64,000 nt of DNA from Lepidodermella squamata (taxonomy: Eukaryota; Gastrotricha). This document shows, in pieces, positions 20,600 through 32,621 of this stretch. The stretch covers positions 124,001-188,000 of the forward strand of contig JBLDXI010000058.1 of NCBI GenBank assembly GCA_047495785.1, read 5' to 3'. Under the pieces are notes generated by a model. It did no database searches, was not told where the DNA came from, and saw only the letters and a program-made list of their open reading frames with translations. Position 1 is the stretch's first letter. Every line of letters starts with the position of its first letter. The position numbers were made by a program, and so were the translations under genes.

Positions 20600-23500
20600 T
20601 TAAATCTTGTTGAAGGCAGCAACGTCGACGCTTTGACAGTAATCCTGTGAAAATACATAATTGACGACTCCGAAAAGTAAGATGAAACATTAGATACCTC
20701 GAAGCTTTCGATCTTCTCAGAGAGTGCATCGATCGAAACCTTCTCGTCCTCAACAACGCATCCGATTTGCAACTTCTTGATACCGAAGGCGACGGGAACG
20801 AATTTCGAGGCGCCCCTAACACATAAAAACGCTCAAAAATGACATCAATATGCACGTGTGGATTGTTCTTACCAGAGGAGACCGTCCATCTCAATGGAAC
20901 GAACAGCCTTCTCCATGGCCTCGATATCTAGAAAGAAGAAATAAATCATTATTCATGTTCAAGATTACAACATGTTGCAGCAATACAAATTGTCAATTTA
21001 CTACCCACCCAAAATATTGTTATCGGATGCGGATATGGTCCATATATCACCCAACGGTAATCTGAGGCGATTTTTATGCACATGATCGTGTCCTAGGTAC
21101 AACCGGGAGACCCGATGCAAGCGGTGCCAAACTAGTCAGCCACCTATACAACTTGAATATTAAGCTACTCTCGCAAGGCGAGCACACCTATACTATTAGG
21201 AAAGGCAGGAAAGAGTGCCTGGACCTGTTCATCGCCGGTGGTAAAGCCGCAAAACGTGCAACTGCTGTCGAAGTTCTACCGGATATCGGCCCGGATATCG
21301 GATCACATGAAAATCGAGCTGTTCTGTCAAGCGATCGAGCGCGATTGCAGTAAGCTGGATACGTCAGACCTGCATGTAGTCGCCGATATTGACAGAGCAG
21401 TCGAAAAGCTCGAATCTGTCATTATCACCGCTACTAATGCCACAACACCACGATGCGATGCGAGTAAACTCAAGGGCTGGCGAATAACTTCCGAAATATT
21501 AGCGGCAATCAAGGAAAGGCGGCGAGCGAGAAGAACAATGGAACGGTTCCGTACGGCAGTTTGGCGGAATCGTTACAATGCGGCTTGTAAACGAGTTCGG
21601 TATCTCATCGCAAAAGAACGATCCGACAAGTTCAAAAGACGACGTACAGAATTGTCGAAGATGCTCCACGATAAGCCACGGCTATTCTGGAAAGAGTTCA
21701 ACGCGCTAGCAAACAACTCGGCCGCTTCAAACCAGCGCCAATATCCGCCAATCACAAGCGATCACGGCCTCGAAACCTTCACCAACCCAGGCAAGGCAAA
21801 GATCTTCGCCGACCACCTCGAAAGTGTGTGGAAAACGCCCAGTGATCCTAGTTTCTGCAAAGGAACGGAGGAACTGGTCGAAAGAACGCTAAAAAATTAC
21901 GGCCACGAAATCGGACGTCCCGTCAACCCAAGGCGTGACAGGTCCGGCCGCTGGACAGCGAAAACCAACGAAGTGTTAACAATAGTAAAGAAATTGAAAA
22001 GTACGGCGCCAGGCGAAGACGGCATTCTAAATGCAGTCTTGAAAAGAGCCTCTGGGCGAAAGCTACCGACGTCTTCAACGCTTGCTTGCGGTATAGCTAC
22101 ATGCCGAGAAGGTGGAAGAAGGCAATCGTCGTCCTTATTCCAAAAGAAGGAAAAGATTGGCGAACGCCATAAGGATACCGCCCGATCAGCTTTCTCAACT
22201 GTATCGGAAAAATACTCGAGCGCCTAGTCGCAAGGCGGGTGATTGACGAAATGCGGGAACGCAAAATAATGCCGCCCAGTCAATCCGCTTTCCAAAATCG
22301 TCACTCAGTCGAGGACCATCCTCATCGAATAGTACAACTGGCCATAACTGGTCTTCGAGACCATGAAGAAACCTACGTTTCGTGCCTCGATATCGAAGGT
22401 GCCTTTGACCGCATCTGGCAACGAGCAGTAATTTACAAGCTACTCAATTTCGGCTTCCCTGACATCGCGACGGCGTGGATTGCGGATTTCCTCACCGACC
22501 GCGAATTCAGCTGCCGGGTAGGCAACGACCATAGTAGCGTAAGGCAAATCACCGGCGGGGTTCCGCAAGGTTCACATCTGAGTCCGATACTGTACGTTCT
22601 GTATACGGCCGACCTACCGCGTGACCTGCCGAAATCGGTGGCTAACTGCCTATTTGCCGATGACGTCGCTCTAATCTCGAAAAATAAGAAAGGCGAGGTT
22701 GCCCGCGCCAACCTTAATGACGGTATGTCAAAAGTCTCAGAATACTTCAAGAAATGGCGCCTCAAAGCGAATGCCGGGAAGAGCCAAGCGATTCGAATTT
22801 CGAATAAGTCAAAACCGCCTGAGTCAGCCATTAAGTTGGATAACACCGAGTTGAAGTGGCAAAACGAGGTGAAATACTTGGGCGTCACAATTGACTCGAA
22901 GCTGCTATTCAAAAAGTAAATCGACTTGGCTATCGCAACGGCGGCGCAACGTATCGTGGCGCTGCATGCTGTCTGTCGCAGGAGTTTCGGCCTCACCAAA
23001 GAAGCGGCCGTAACCGTGTACAAAGCGTACATTAGAAGCGTACTAATCTTTGGCAGCCCGGCATGGGTCGGTATCGACAGTGGGCTCTGGCAAAAGCTCG
23101 AGGTCATTCAGAACCAGGCGCTCCGAATCGCCATGCGACTTCCGCCTTGGCACAACACTGACGACCTTCGTAAAAGGGCAGGCATCGAGTCGATTCGAGA
23201 TCATGCTACCAGGCTTGCAACGAATTGGTCAAATCGATCGTTAACTTACGACAACCTCGTCGGGAAGGAGAGTGCTATTCTCATGCGAAAGCCTATTGAT
23301 GAACGAGTGTACCGACACTCGAAACGACCGCCTCTTTCAGCCATGCGGCTAGTACTAGATGGTCGACGTCCGTAATTAACACTAGTTTACTTTTTACATA
23401 AACAACACTAGCCTGTTCAACCAGCAAACACCTGAGCTTAACTGGCCCTCGACTTGGGCTTCTCACAGGCCCGGCTGGTCCTCTACTCGGGTGGTTTTTA

Positions 23501-24448
23501 CTAAGCCACTAGTTTTCTCTTTTCCGGTCAGATCCGCACAAGCCTGTACCCCAGCACTCCGTTTCGTGATGATGGGGCGGGGGCCTTAGGCAAGCCCACT
23601 CGGCGTGGATCTGGCTATTTATTAATCGGACTGGATCAATCCACAGCCGAACGAAGGCATGAATGAAGGCATGTCGAAATCAGCAACTTAATTCAAAAAG
23701 TGGCAGCTGAAAGCCAAAGCCGGAAAAAGTTGAGCGATTCTTATATCGAATAAATCAAAACCGCCCGAGACAGCCATTAAGTTGGATGAAACAGAGCTGA
23801 CGTGGCATATCTCAGGCCCGGCCGGTCCTCTGCTAGGAGGAGAAACTACGTGACTATATGTTTAACTGCTACTAGGAAAAGGAACCATGCGAGCATCACT
23901 GAGACTTCTCTCGAAATTGAGCCAAATGCCGCAGCAGGTTAGTATTTCTATTATTTCTATGATTGAGGCTAAAAAAGAGACATACCGGTTTCATCATCCC
24001 ACGGCTTGACGTCGAGAACGACAGAGGACTTGGCGATGAGCGCGGGCTTCTTCGCCTTCTTCGCGGCGTAGTCAGCCAGGCGCTGTTCGCGGACCTTGGC
24101 AGCCTCGGGGTCTTCCGGGGCATCCTCGTCGCCGAACAGCTCGAAATCCTCCTCCGCAGCTGGTGCGGCGGCTTTCGCAGCGGCCGCCGGGGCCGGGGCA
24201 CCACCGGTCAGGATGCGGATGTGGTTGTACCAGCGAAGGGCGTGGAAGAGATCGGCCGAAGGGGCAGAGCTCAACTGGGCAAGGGTCTTCTTGTCAGCTT
24301 CGCTCAGCGAGTAACTAAATGAGAAATCGATAGAAAATTATAAATAAAAAATGAGCAGAATATACCCTTCAATGTAGCTGCGAGTGGCAAGGAAATCGTT
24401 CAGGGCACGGAGGCCAGCCGGGGTCTTGAGGTCGCCAAAGTTGGTCAT
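20600..24448 (-). CDS. eEF1B: Elongation factor 1-beta/delta (eEF1B guanine-exchange subunit), copy A
   Basis: Five exons on the minus strand keep phase: 24366-24448, 23986-24314, 20873-20927, 20698-20815 and 20600-20644, giving 209 residues. The start MTNFGDL leads into an N-terminal GST-C-like helical part, an Ala-rich linker, the acidic segment [12 protein letters not shown] and the C-terminal exchange domain ([20 protein letters not shown], then [14 protein letters not shown] at the end), which catalyses GDP/GTP exchange on eEF1A. Length and ending match metazoan eEF1B. Intron 3 (20928-23985) is 3058 nt because a LINE lies in it; the same intron in copy B is 55 nt. The start codon is only 88 nt downstream of the ABITRAM stop. 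A TTAG acceptor-like site lies about 15 nt before the ATG. Confidence 0.95.
21095..23640 (+). mobile_element. Degenerate jockey/I-type LINE in antisense orientation inside the eEF1B intron
   Basis: The sequence opens in the end of an endonuclease-like domain (about 21095-21240) and continues through a reverse transcriptase. At 21238-22027 is the upstream linker ending with APGEDGI. At about 22180 YRPISFLN occurs only after a frameshift. At 22239-22919 are the RT core with [11 protein letters not shown], the [14 protein letters not shown] motif and the catalytic box [11 protein letters not shown]. Then an in-frame TAA (22917-22919) precedes the C-terminal region to 23375, and a 3' untranslated part reaches about 23640. 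Frameshifts, the internal stop and the missing 5' end show it cannot code for a full protein. Family assignment rests on RT motifs and lack of LTRs. Confidence 0.88.
23640..23880 (+). mobile_element. Second, rearranged LINE fragment
   Basis: Positions about 23692-23806 repeat the RT segment at about 22745-22865 (same SNKSKPPE peptide context) with substitutions and a stop codon. At about 23806 it jumps directly to a stretch (CAGGCCCGGCCGGTCCTCT) that corresponds to the 3' UTR of the larger copy near 23466. This is an internally deleted remnant next to the main element. Confidence 0.7.
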
Positions 24449-24536
24449 TTTTGCCTTCAACTAATTTAAAGTGCCTATCAAATCATAGTTATAATAAAAT
24501 CTATTGTATAATATTGTTTATGCAAATCAAAAACAA

Positions 24537-25241
24537 CTAAGGCGAAGCCTCAACCTCGCCTTTAACCTGGTCGAAGTTATCTTCTGAGCGATGCTTGGCA
24601 GTGAAATCATACCCACTTCGAGGCGGCATAATAATTGCGATGTAACCATCTGTTAGCGGCTATAAATCACAAACATGAAACCGAATGATAAAAGCAAATT
24701 ATTCCAGGGAATTTACGCGAGATTTTATGATGTTAGGATTGAGGCTCAACAGCTCGTTGACTTCGATTAAACGACCCTTCGCTGCAGCTGCCAGGCGATA
24801 CACCTTTCCATCAGACGTGGATATTCTGCAAATTAGCTCTTCTTCACTCTTGATTATTTGAGCCATCTTAAACAAAAAATATATAGGTGAATAACTCAAC
24901 ACTGGGTTTCAATTCACCTTTTTCGACTTGCCAACTGGTTTCGATTCGAGGCGGTTAGTTCTCGGACCAGTTTGAAAATCGATATTTTCAATTTGTACGT
25001 CAGGATCTGAAACGATCGGATGTTTCGGCGAAATTCCAATAATACAACACCCGTTTGAATGACATAATACGCTGGTTGTAGCCCATTGTGGCAACGTTTT
25101 ACCAACTACCGTTTCATCAGCCGGTGGACGGAAAAACTTCTGCGTGTAGTACCGCTCAACAACCGTCGGATAAGCATCGAAGTCGTAGTCGTCGGGCAAA
25201 TCTGAATGCCATTCAACAAAGTTGGGTTTCGTGTCAGACAT
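24537..25241 (-). CDS. ABITRAM: ABITRAM (actin-binding transcription modulator, FAM206 family)
   Basis: Three exons in phase: 24918-25241, 24717-24866 and 24537-24659, giving 198 residues (human about 181). The conserved blocks of the FAM206A/Simiate family are present in order: a tyrosine-rich start (VERYYTQKFFRP), an HSNGCCIIGISPKHPI segment, then DGKVYRLAAAAKGRLIEVNE and TDGYIAIIMP. The vertebrate protein is reported to bind actin and affect transcription and dendrite shape; its role in invertebrates is poorly known. The third exon was found by splicing at CGC|GTAAAT, since the plain frame stops shortly after. The stop is 88 nt before the start codon of eEF1B copy A on the same strand. Confidence 0.9.
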
Positions 25242-25586
25242 GATAAAACTCTAATTAGAGAAGTAAATGAATGAGCTTCGGCCTTTACTGTTAATTTTAT
25301 CGTTATGTTCGATCTTTTTAAATCATTATTTATAACCGGATCACACGCTTCACTCACAGCGATATCAGCGAGAAAGAATTTGTTGCAAATGAATGTGCGC
25401 ATATTCTATAATAACATCACCGATTTTCGGCACTAGCACGTCATACAAATTATGACTGTAAACAGCAAGCTGGAATGATGAAAGAGAAAAGAGACAGAGC
25501 GCTTTTGAAGCGACTCAACCAACTAATCAAGTTTTTTACTATCATCTTGAGACAAAGGCGTCGAGAAGAGATGGCTCGGAACGGGG

Positions 25587-26737
25587 CTAGTCGCGCTCGG
25601 CCAGCCGGACCAGGTAGTCGTCGATCTCCTTCTCGGTAAGCTTGGTGAAGGGGCGGGTCTTTGAGACAACACCGACTTCGATCTCGCTCGGCTTCAAGTC
25701 AAGCGACAGGATCGACGAGAGGCACGAGACGGCAAGCTCGACAGCCTCGTCCAGGCTGTAATCCTGCTTGGCCTTGATCTTGCGTTCGAGGAAACTAGTC
25801 GCCTCGAGCTGCTTGACGCCGGCGGAGGTGGCGCGGAAGCCGCAGAAGTAACCGGCCGCGTCAGTGCGGTACAACAGCGGCACGTCGCGCTCCTCGTCGT
25901 AGCCGATGAGCATGGCGACGCAGCCGAGCGGGCGCATTTCCGCCGACTGGGTGTACACCTGCGAGATGTCGGCGAGGCGCTTGCACAGCACGTCGACCGG
26001 GATCTCGAAGCCGTTCTTGTACATCCAGTCAATCGCTTCGTACTGCGCTCGCACCACAAACGCGTGGCTGTCCGCCGGCAAACCAGTCATCACACAACCA
26101 ACACGCTTCGTCAACCGATGAACGTTGGTGACGGTTTCTGAAAACAAAAAGGGCACATGTACCTTATTTTGCATCCATTTTTTGAATAAGCAACTTCTTG
26201 TAAAAAATTTAGGTATATATTTTTCCTAACATTACCCAGAAAAGGAATTCCAATATTGATTTTCTTCTCTGAATCTGCTTAAAACTCGGGGTTACGCAGC
26301 TGAAGAAAATTTATCCTTTAAGTTTCCTTTATATGGGAAAATACGATAATAAAAAAATCCACCTTGAAAAATCTGTATCGTTTTTAGCCTCGTCGAATTT
26401 TCTGGTCATGACATCGCATTAAATTTTAGACCTTCTGACCCATTTTGCGGTCAATTCCTTTGGTTATGTAACCTTTCGAATAATTAATGAATTTCATGTC
26501 AACTTTAAGCTAGCCCTTAAGAAAGCTTAAAAGGTACCAACCGGCGACGAGAAGCTTGTCAGGGACCTTCTTCTGGGTCGCGACAACTGCACAGTCCTTG
26601 CCGCGAACACCGACTGAAGTGAGACCACTTTGATTGACCGCTTTCAAGGCATACTCGACTTGGTAGAGGCGGCCCTCGGGTGAGAAAATAGTGATGAGCC
26701 GGTCGAAGCCAGCGCTAGATCCGCGACCGCCAGACAT
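25587..26737 (-). CDS. PSMA6: 20S proteasome subunit alpha type-6
   Basis: Two exons in phase: 26542-26737 and 25587-26137, giving 248 residues, as in the family. The N-terminal alpha-subunit signature ([20 protein letters not shown]) is followed by [20 protein letters not shown] and, in exon 2, [34 protein letters not shown] and [11 protein letters not shown]. These match alpha-6 better than other alpha subunits. Alpha subunits form the outer, gated rings of the 20S core and have no catalytic threonine. The intron (26138-26541) is 404 nt, long for this window. Same strand as ABITRAM, 345 nt upstream of it. Confidence 0.97.
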
Positions 26738-26850
26738 TTACAACACGCTCAAATATATTGGTAACAAGCAGCACCAGACAACTTCTATTAATAAAAAAAT
26801 AGGAATAATTTTTAACCGATTTCATTCAATTTATTTTCCAATGTAGCTTT

Positions 26851-27903
26851 TTATTTATTTTTTCGCATGGCTTCGTGCACCACTTTTCTTTTTGGTAATT
26901 TCATATATATTCTGCGATTTAGCACGGGCCTGCTACCTTGACCTTGAACGAAACGCAAAATATATAGCAATAATATAATCCAGATTGGAAATGGTAATAT
27001 AATAGCAATATTATGTATAACAGCAATAACGAAAATTAAGCATATCAACAGCTTTGAATCTGGGACACGTAATAAATAACAGCGCCAGGGTGTCGACAGA
27101 AGACGCTCGTCCAATCGTCGAATGCATAAGTTTTGGACGCGGTTTACATCCATAAAATAGGTAATATATATAAGCCCTCCTCGGTTAGTAACGAAATCAA
27201 AATACGTATAGAAGCAAGAAATCATAGTACAGCAAGCCATGAACCAGGAAATGGAAAGAGCATATAGTCCAAGATAGTTATTATAATTATAGTTAATCAA
27301 AGTCAACATTACACTAGATATGCAGATGAGAGTGCACACTTCCCAACAATTCCCGCAAAATAAAAGAGACTCACGGCGACGGAAAACACAGCGAAATGAT
27401 TAATGTCTTTGGAATTACGTTTAACATTTAAAAACCAAAGAACATAATAATAAGTATAATATTATGAAGACATAATAAAGCTCGTTATTTTCTAGAAATT
27501 CTAGGTCACATCTACTGCTGCAGTGATCGGCAAACGTCATCTCAAATGAACAAAAGAGGCATAGAAAATAGAGAGACACAGAAAGTGTAACAACCTCGGT
27601 TCTATGAATACAGTAGGAATTAAAAGCATCATTCCAACGAGCAAGAAAAAAAATGAACTGAAGAGCATTTTCCAGTGTATTTCTTTTTACGAATTTCAGA
27701 CTAAACGCATCTGCGTAAGAAAAAAGGCAGAAAGAAAGATAATCTTTTCGAAATTTACAAAGCAGAAAAACGCTGATAGACCAGACATCGGATATAAGTA
27801 TTTTTAACAAAGACGTGTGGATTTTTCTCAGAAATAGAACGATAAGAATCGAAACGGTGGCAAGGCTGGTATTTCTAAATTTTGATGAACTTAATATAGG
27901 CAA
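26851..27903 (-). pseudogene. Doubtful multi-pass membrane protein (two adjacent hydrophobic ORFs)
   Basis: Two consecutive minus-strand frames, 27421-27903 (160 codons) and 26851-27339 (163 codons), both encode strongly hydrophobic segments alternating with basic loops. The first has about four possible membrane spans and the second about four, ending in a basic Lys/Arg-rich tail. They may be exons of one polytopic receptor- or transporter-like gene, but the junction lacks a good splice pair and no family motif is recognised. It could be a decaying gene or chance AT-rich open frames. Confidence 0.25.
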
Positions 27904-28404
27904 CGTGAATGCTACAGTACTAATTTGACGCCAACAAATGACGAATCAATCACAGGGGCGAAGAGAAGACACGGCTGCCCTCTTCTTTGGGAGGAAATAA
28001 ATCAAGGCACCAAAGAACAACATACCTCTTACAATCGATAACTCAGAATTGCACCGATATTATAATAGCTTCATAGGGGAAAATTACTAGCTAATCAAGA
28101 CGTAGGTGGCAATGATAAATTATAAAATCCCGTTACCGAGTTTATAACGGAGTCAATTATATTCATAATTTTAACGTTCATCAGCATTTTCAGCATGAGA
28201 AAATAGCCGATCAGCTCGAAACAACTGAAGAGATTTGAGAAGTTCTGACAAGAATTCGAACATGCTAGAGTAGATATTAAACGTTATCAAGTGACAAGAA
28301 CAGAAACTGCACACATCCCCCAAACACGTGAGCAAAAGCTCAAGGCCCATATCATATTTTATATATTTTGAAGTCGGCTTGGCTAAAATGTTAACAATTC
28401 GGTT
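27904..28404. other. intergenic region
   Basis: AT-rich spacer and probable 3' UTR of the GalNAc-transferase gene; no supported feature. Confidence 0.4.
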
Positions 28405-30375
28405 TTAATCGAGTTCTTTGTAGTTTTCTAATTTCCATTTTTGCGAGAGCTTCCCGCTGCACCGAGCTGCATGAAAAAAATCGTTAACAAATCGAATTCG
28501 CAGTAAAAAATAACTTACATAAAGTAGGATTTCTGGCACCTCTGGGCGCATCAACGCAGTGGCCAGATGAGATATGAACCAGTTGTTGAGTTTGGACGTT
28601 GTACCGCCATCGTTGACGATCGTTGGTGGCGTCGGCAGGGGCGCAAGACTGCAACCGCATTCTTTCGCCATCTCCGTCGATGCACATACCGTCGTTCATG
28701 AGTTGATTCGAGACTCCGAGAGAGAATAACTGGTTACCGCCCTGGTAATGGCACCTGTAGAGACTAATCTCAACGCCGGACTTTTCTCCGCCAGTGTCTA
28801 AACACGTTTCGCCGTCGTTCACCTTGACGAAGCCCAGCGAGTAAAAGCGAATGGGCATCGGTCCTTCAGGGTAGATGTTCTCGAGATACCACCTGAAAGG
28901 CTTGCATTCCAGCTTTTTCCGCATTTCCACTCGCTCTGCGATTTCGCCGTACTGCGTATCAGCAGCGCCAGGAGTGATTTTAAGGTAGAAATCTTTGTAT
29001 TCGTCCAGCCAAACCATCGCTGTTCGCATCGAATTATGGTTGAGCACGTAAGAAACGCCTCCGGGCCATTCGTAAGGTGAAACTTTGCGGAAAACGTGAC
29101 CCACACGACTGAAAAATGGAGGAAACAAAATTAGAAATGCCTAAAAAACTGAGCTAATAGCTTTTACCTGCAGGTAACAATTAGAATTTCGCCACCACAT
29201 TGCCACAGGCGGAAAGACATTTCGAGGTTTTCGCCACCCCAGACGATGTAGCCGGGGTCGTAGGCGCCAACTTCGTAGAAGAACTTTTTGTCGATGGAAA
29301 ACAGACCGCCGGCCATGGTTGGCGTGCGGATCGGGACAGACCGGTCCCGACCTCGCCTAGCGCTCTCTCGCTCAGAGACTGCAAACCAGCGGAACTGAAG
29401 TTTCCAGTTAAAACCACCCCAGGTCATGTCAGAACCGGTGGAGTATTCGAAAGTATCGTCGCTGATGACATCGATAATCGGACAAGCGGCGGCCTTTCGG
29501 TTTCGCTTCACCTCGGCAAGTAGCGGCTCGAGCCAGCCGATAGTGCATTCACAGTGGGCGTCCAGGAAGGTAAGAACCTCACCCTTGGCGAGCGCCGCGC
29601 CGTGCAGACGCGCTTTCACAAGACCACTACGCTCGGGCATGCGCTCGACAATGACGCGGGTTGGCAGTTTTTTAAGATATTCATCGAGCTGCTCCTTCAA
29701 GAAGTCAAAGGTAGATGCATCATCGACGAGGATAATTTCGTTGAGCAGGTCGGGCGGCGATCGGTTGATCACCGAAAAAATCGTTCTCATCAAAGTAGAC
29801 CACGCCTCGTTGTGAAACACGATGATAACTGATGTGTCGGGTAGGTCCATCGGGTATTCCTTAGACCGGCAGTCAGACATGCGATAATCAGGTAGGGTAC
29901 GGTTCACACTCATAATGTCACTCGCCATCAAGTTGAATTGATGCACCTTAAACAATTTATCAGCTTCGGATTGTTTATCAGCTGGTATCGAAACTGGGCG
30001 ACCGCCCTCGCCAGGGCCTTCAGGATACGGCCCATGGAAAGCGGAGTTGATGATTTTTCGGATGAGACCAGGCGGACGGGTTTTCTTTTTTGCGCCACCG
30101 CCTGGGTCGCCGCCACGAGGTATGATTAAGCCTGGACGGACTGGTCGACCAGGGTCTTCTTTATCAGTTAAGGCGGCTGCTGATGGAGCATCAGCGTGAT
30201 GTTCAGTGGGATCATGGTCTGACGGCTCGGATGGTATAGTGACCGGCGGGGTGGAGCAGTCCCAGAAAAACTGGAAGAGGAAAATGTCGAGGATGAACCA
30301 CACTGCTGAAGTCAGGAGGATGGCTTTGAGCTGGCTAGGCATTCTTAGTAGAGATCGTCCCCGGGATTTCATCAT
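28405..30375 (-). CDS. GALNT: Polypeptide N-acetylgalactosaminyltransferase
   Basis: Three exons in phase: 29168-30375, 28519-29108 and 28405-28466, giving 619 residues. It starts mucin-type O-glycosylation by adding GalNAc to Ser/Thr in the Golgi. Visible parts: a short cytoplasmic tail; a type II signal anchor at about residues 16-39; a Pro/Gly-rich stem; a GT-A catalytic domain with [20 protein letters not shown] and the metal-binding DxH motif (DAHCE, about 272); the substrate loop [17 protein letters not shown] (about 377); and a C-terminal ricin-type lectin domain with CLDTGG and CHYQGGNQ repeats (about 490-619). The last, 20-codon exon completes the third lectin repeat (SQKW). Isoform orthology is not assigned. 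Confidence 0.96.
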
Positions 30376-31215
30376 CTGTCGGCCATATAAGTATCAATCT
30401 CTAACAATGGGGATGAACCTAGGTAAAACAAAAAACAAGAAATTTAACAGTCATTTCGAAACATTTAATTTTTAAAACTGTAGCCAAAGTTATGAAGAGC
30501 ATAGCTTACAACACCAAGAATAATAGTAATAAATCCATTTTTCATCATCACCATCAAATTTGTTCCGAGATATCAAGAATCATATCATGTCATTAGAATT
30601 TATGAAACGCAGTTAATTGAACAACAATTGCGACCAGCAACTAAAATGTTTCGGCTACAGAGTTACCTTCAACTGCACATTTTCATGTACGATAAAACAT
30701 AATTTGCTAAAAGAAAGCAGCAGTGGTCATGCATCTTTGTCACATAATTAACAAAACACTCGGTAACATGTCGAAAATATGCGTTAAAGATTTCGATTTC
30801 CGTCCGAAAATAAAACTCTGCGACTACTGAGGAAGCGTACGGTTCATGATGATTGTAAATTCCTGTTCCACCGAGTTTGGTCGCTTGATACTAAAATTTG
30901 TGGTGGTAAAATTGTTCAGGTATAAAAGCACGAACTTGAATTAATACTGGAAGCCGAATAACTTTAACGATTGGTCTTACAAACTGGTATTCAAGGCTAA
31001 AACGGAGCAGAATCGTGTTGGCACAGGCTGCACGCAACAGCAGCAACAACAACAACGAATTGAAAGACTGGTGACGGCGTGTCACAAATCTCTAGAACTT
31101 GCATTGCGCCAGCTCTAGATGATGTCATACAAAGCGAGCGAGATGAGATAGCGAAAAACGCACTAATTTTATCTACAGGCATGCACATGGGGGTGAAATC
31201 GGTAACATCGGCTGG
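30376..31215. other. intergenic region
   Basis: Upstream region of the GalNAc-transferase gene and 3' side of the Ras-like gene. AT-rich, with no further ORF of note. Confidence 0.4.
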
Positions 31216-32621
31216 CTACATCACCGAGCAGCTGCTGCACAACCCCTTGCCGCGGTTCTCCTTTTTCGGGAGACGCTCGTTGCCATTCGCAGGCTGCGCC
31301 CCACCCCCGCCACCACTGCTGCCGCGTTGGGTATGGCGGATGAGTCGCACGATTGTGTGGAAAGCTTCGTCAACGTTCACCGCCGGCGTTTTGGCCGACG
31401 TTTCGATGTACGGAATCTGCAGGTCCTGGCCGAGCTTGATGCCATCGGCCTGCGAAACAGACCGCATGTTGCTCAAATCGATTTTGTTACCGACCAGCAT
31501 CACCGGGTAACGTTCCTGGTCTTTGACACGCAAGATCTGATTGTAGAATTTGGAGACGTGGCTGAAACTCTTCGGGTCAGTCACGGAATAAACCAACAAA
31601 AATCCATCACCGCGGCGCATGTAGCGTTCTCGCATAGCCGTGAAGTCATCCTACAAAAAAAAAACATTTGTAAAAAGATCCTCCTTAATAATTGTAGGTG
31701 ACGTGCGCAAAACAATAGATTGTGGCCATAGATAACAGAAGAACAAGCGAGTGAAGAAGAATGACGGTTTTCTGCTTTTGGGACAGCTATTGTTACGCCC
31801 ATTAAATGGAAAAGTGGGCGTTACTCAAGCACTTCCCATAAATTTGATAGTGCGTTTAAGCCGCCCATTTGAGTTCGAAGCATTATGTATCTCCCTGCAC
31901 AAAGGCGTTGACGACACGCCGTTCAACGAAAAAATGAGTTATTTTTGCATTTTTGGCAGTAGCATATATCCGTTTTGAATTTTCGAGGTTCAAGACCAGT
32001 CCTATTTACCATAAAAATGGGAGCCCAATTCGAAAAAGTACAGCCGGAGAAAAATTTTGCCGAAAATTAGTTGGTTTGCGCTAAAAACCCGCGCAATTGG
32101 AGAAAAAACACAAATCAAAGAAAACCGCTTCGAATTAATGTGCCAGGCTTTCAGCTAGATTTTCCTCTCTTGTTCTTCTGTTCACTGTGATTGTGGCTAC
32201 AACTACTACTAGTAGGTAGGTATACTACTTGTGCTATTTAAGGAAAGAATATTTTAACAAATCACAAATTACGTTATCACAATCCCTTCAGTTTTAGTAT
32301 TCCTTTGAATAATCAAATGTGCAATTATTAGTTGGAAAAAGTACAAAATAATCCATTATTTACCTCGCCGGCCGTGTCGAAAATGTCGAGAACGCACCAC
32401 TCGCCGTCGATTTGGATAGTTTTAACGTAGGAATCTTCGATTGTTGGATCGTAGTCCTCAACGAAAATGTGTTGCAGAAACTGGAGCGTGATGGCCGATT
32501 TGCCGACAGCACCGTCGCCGACTACAACCAGCGTGTACTTGGGCAAGTTGTCGGTCGACATTCCAGGCGCCGCTTCCGCGCCTCCTGCGGTAGCTGCCGA
32601 CGAGGTCGGGTTGCGGCTCAT
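31216..32621 (-). CDS. Ras-family GTPase of the M-Ras/R-Ras type
   Basis: Two exons in phase, 32364-32621 and 31216-31650, separated by a 713-nt intron, giving 230 residues. G1 is GDGAVGKS, the effector loop [10 protein letters not shown]4 NKID and G5 ETSAK, and the C-terminus CSVM is a CAAX prenylation box with a nearby extra cysteine for palmitoylation. The stretch [20 protein letters not shown] is typical of M-Ras/R-Ras. The protein would cycle between GDP and GTP at membranes to control growth or adhesion signalling. G3 reads DTAGE followed by DDF instead of DTAGQEEF: the catalytic glutamine equivalent to Ras Q61 is glutamate. This lies at the exon junction, but GGCGAG|GTAAAT is a clean donor, so the change appears genuine. 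Confidence 0.92.

Noticed and set aside
21095-23640. LINE as an active element
   Set aside because: A frameshift around 22027-22180, an in-frame stop at 22917 and loss of the 5' part exclude a functional protein.
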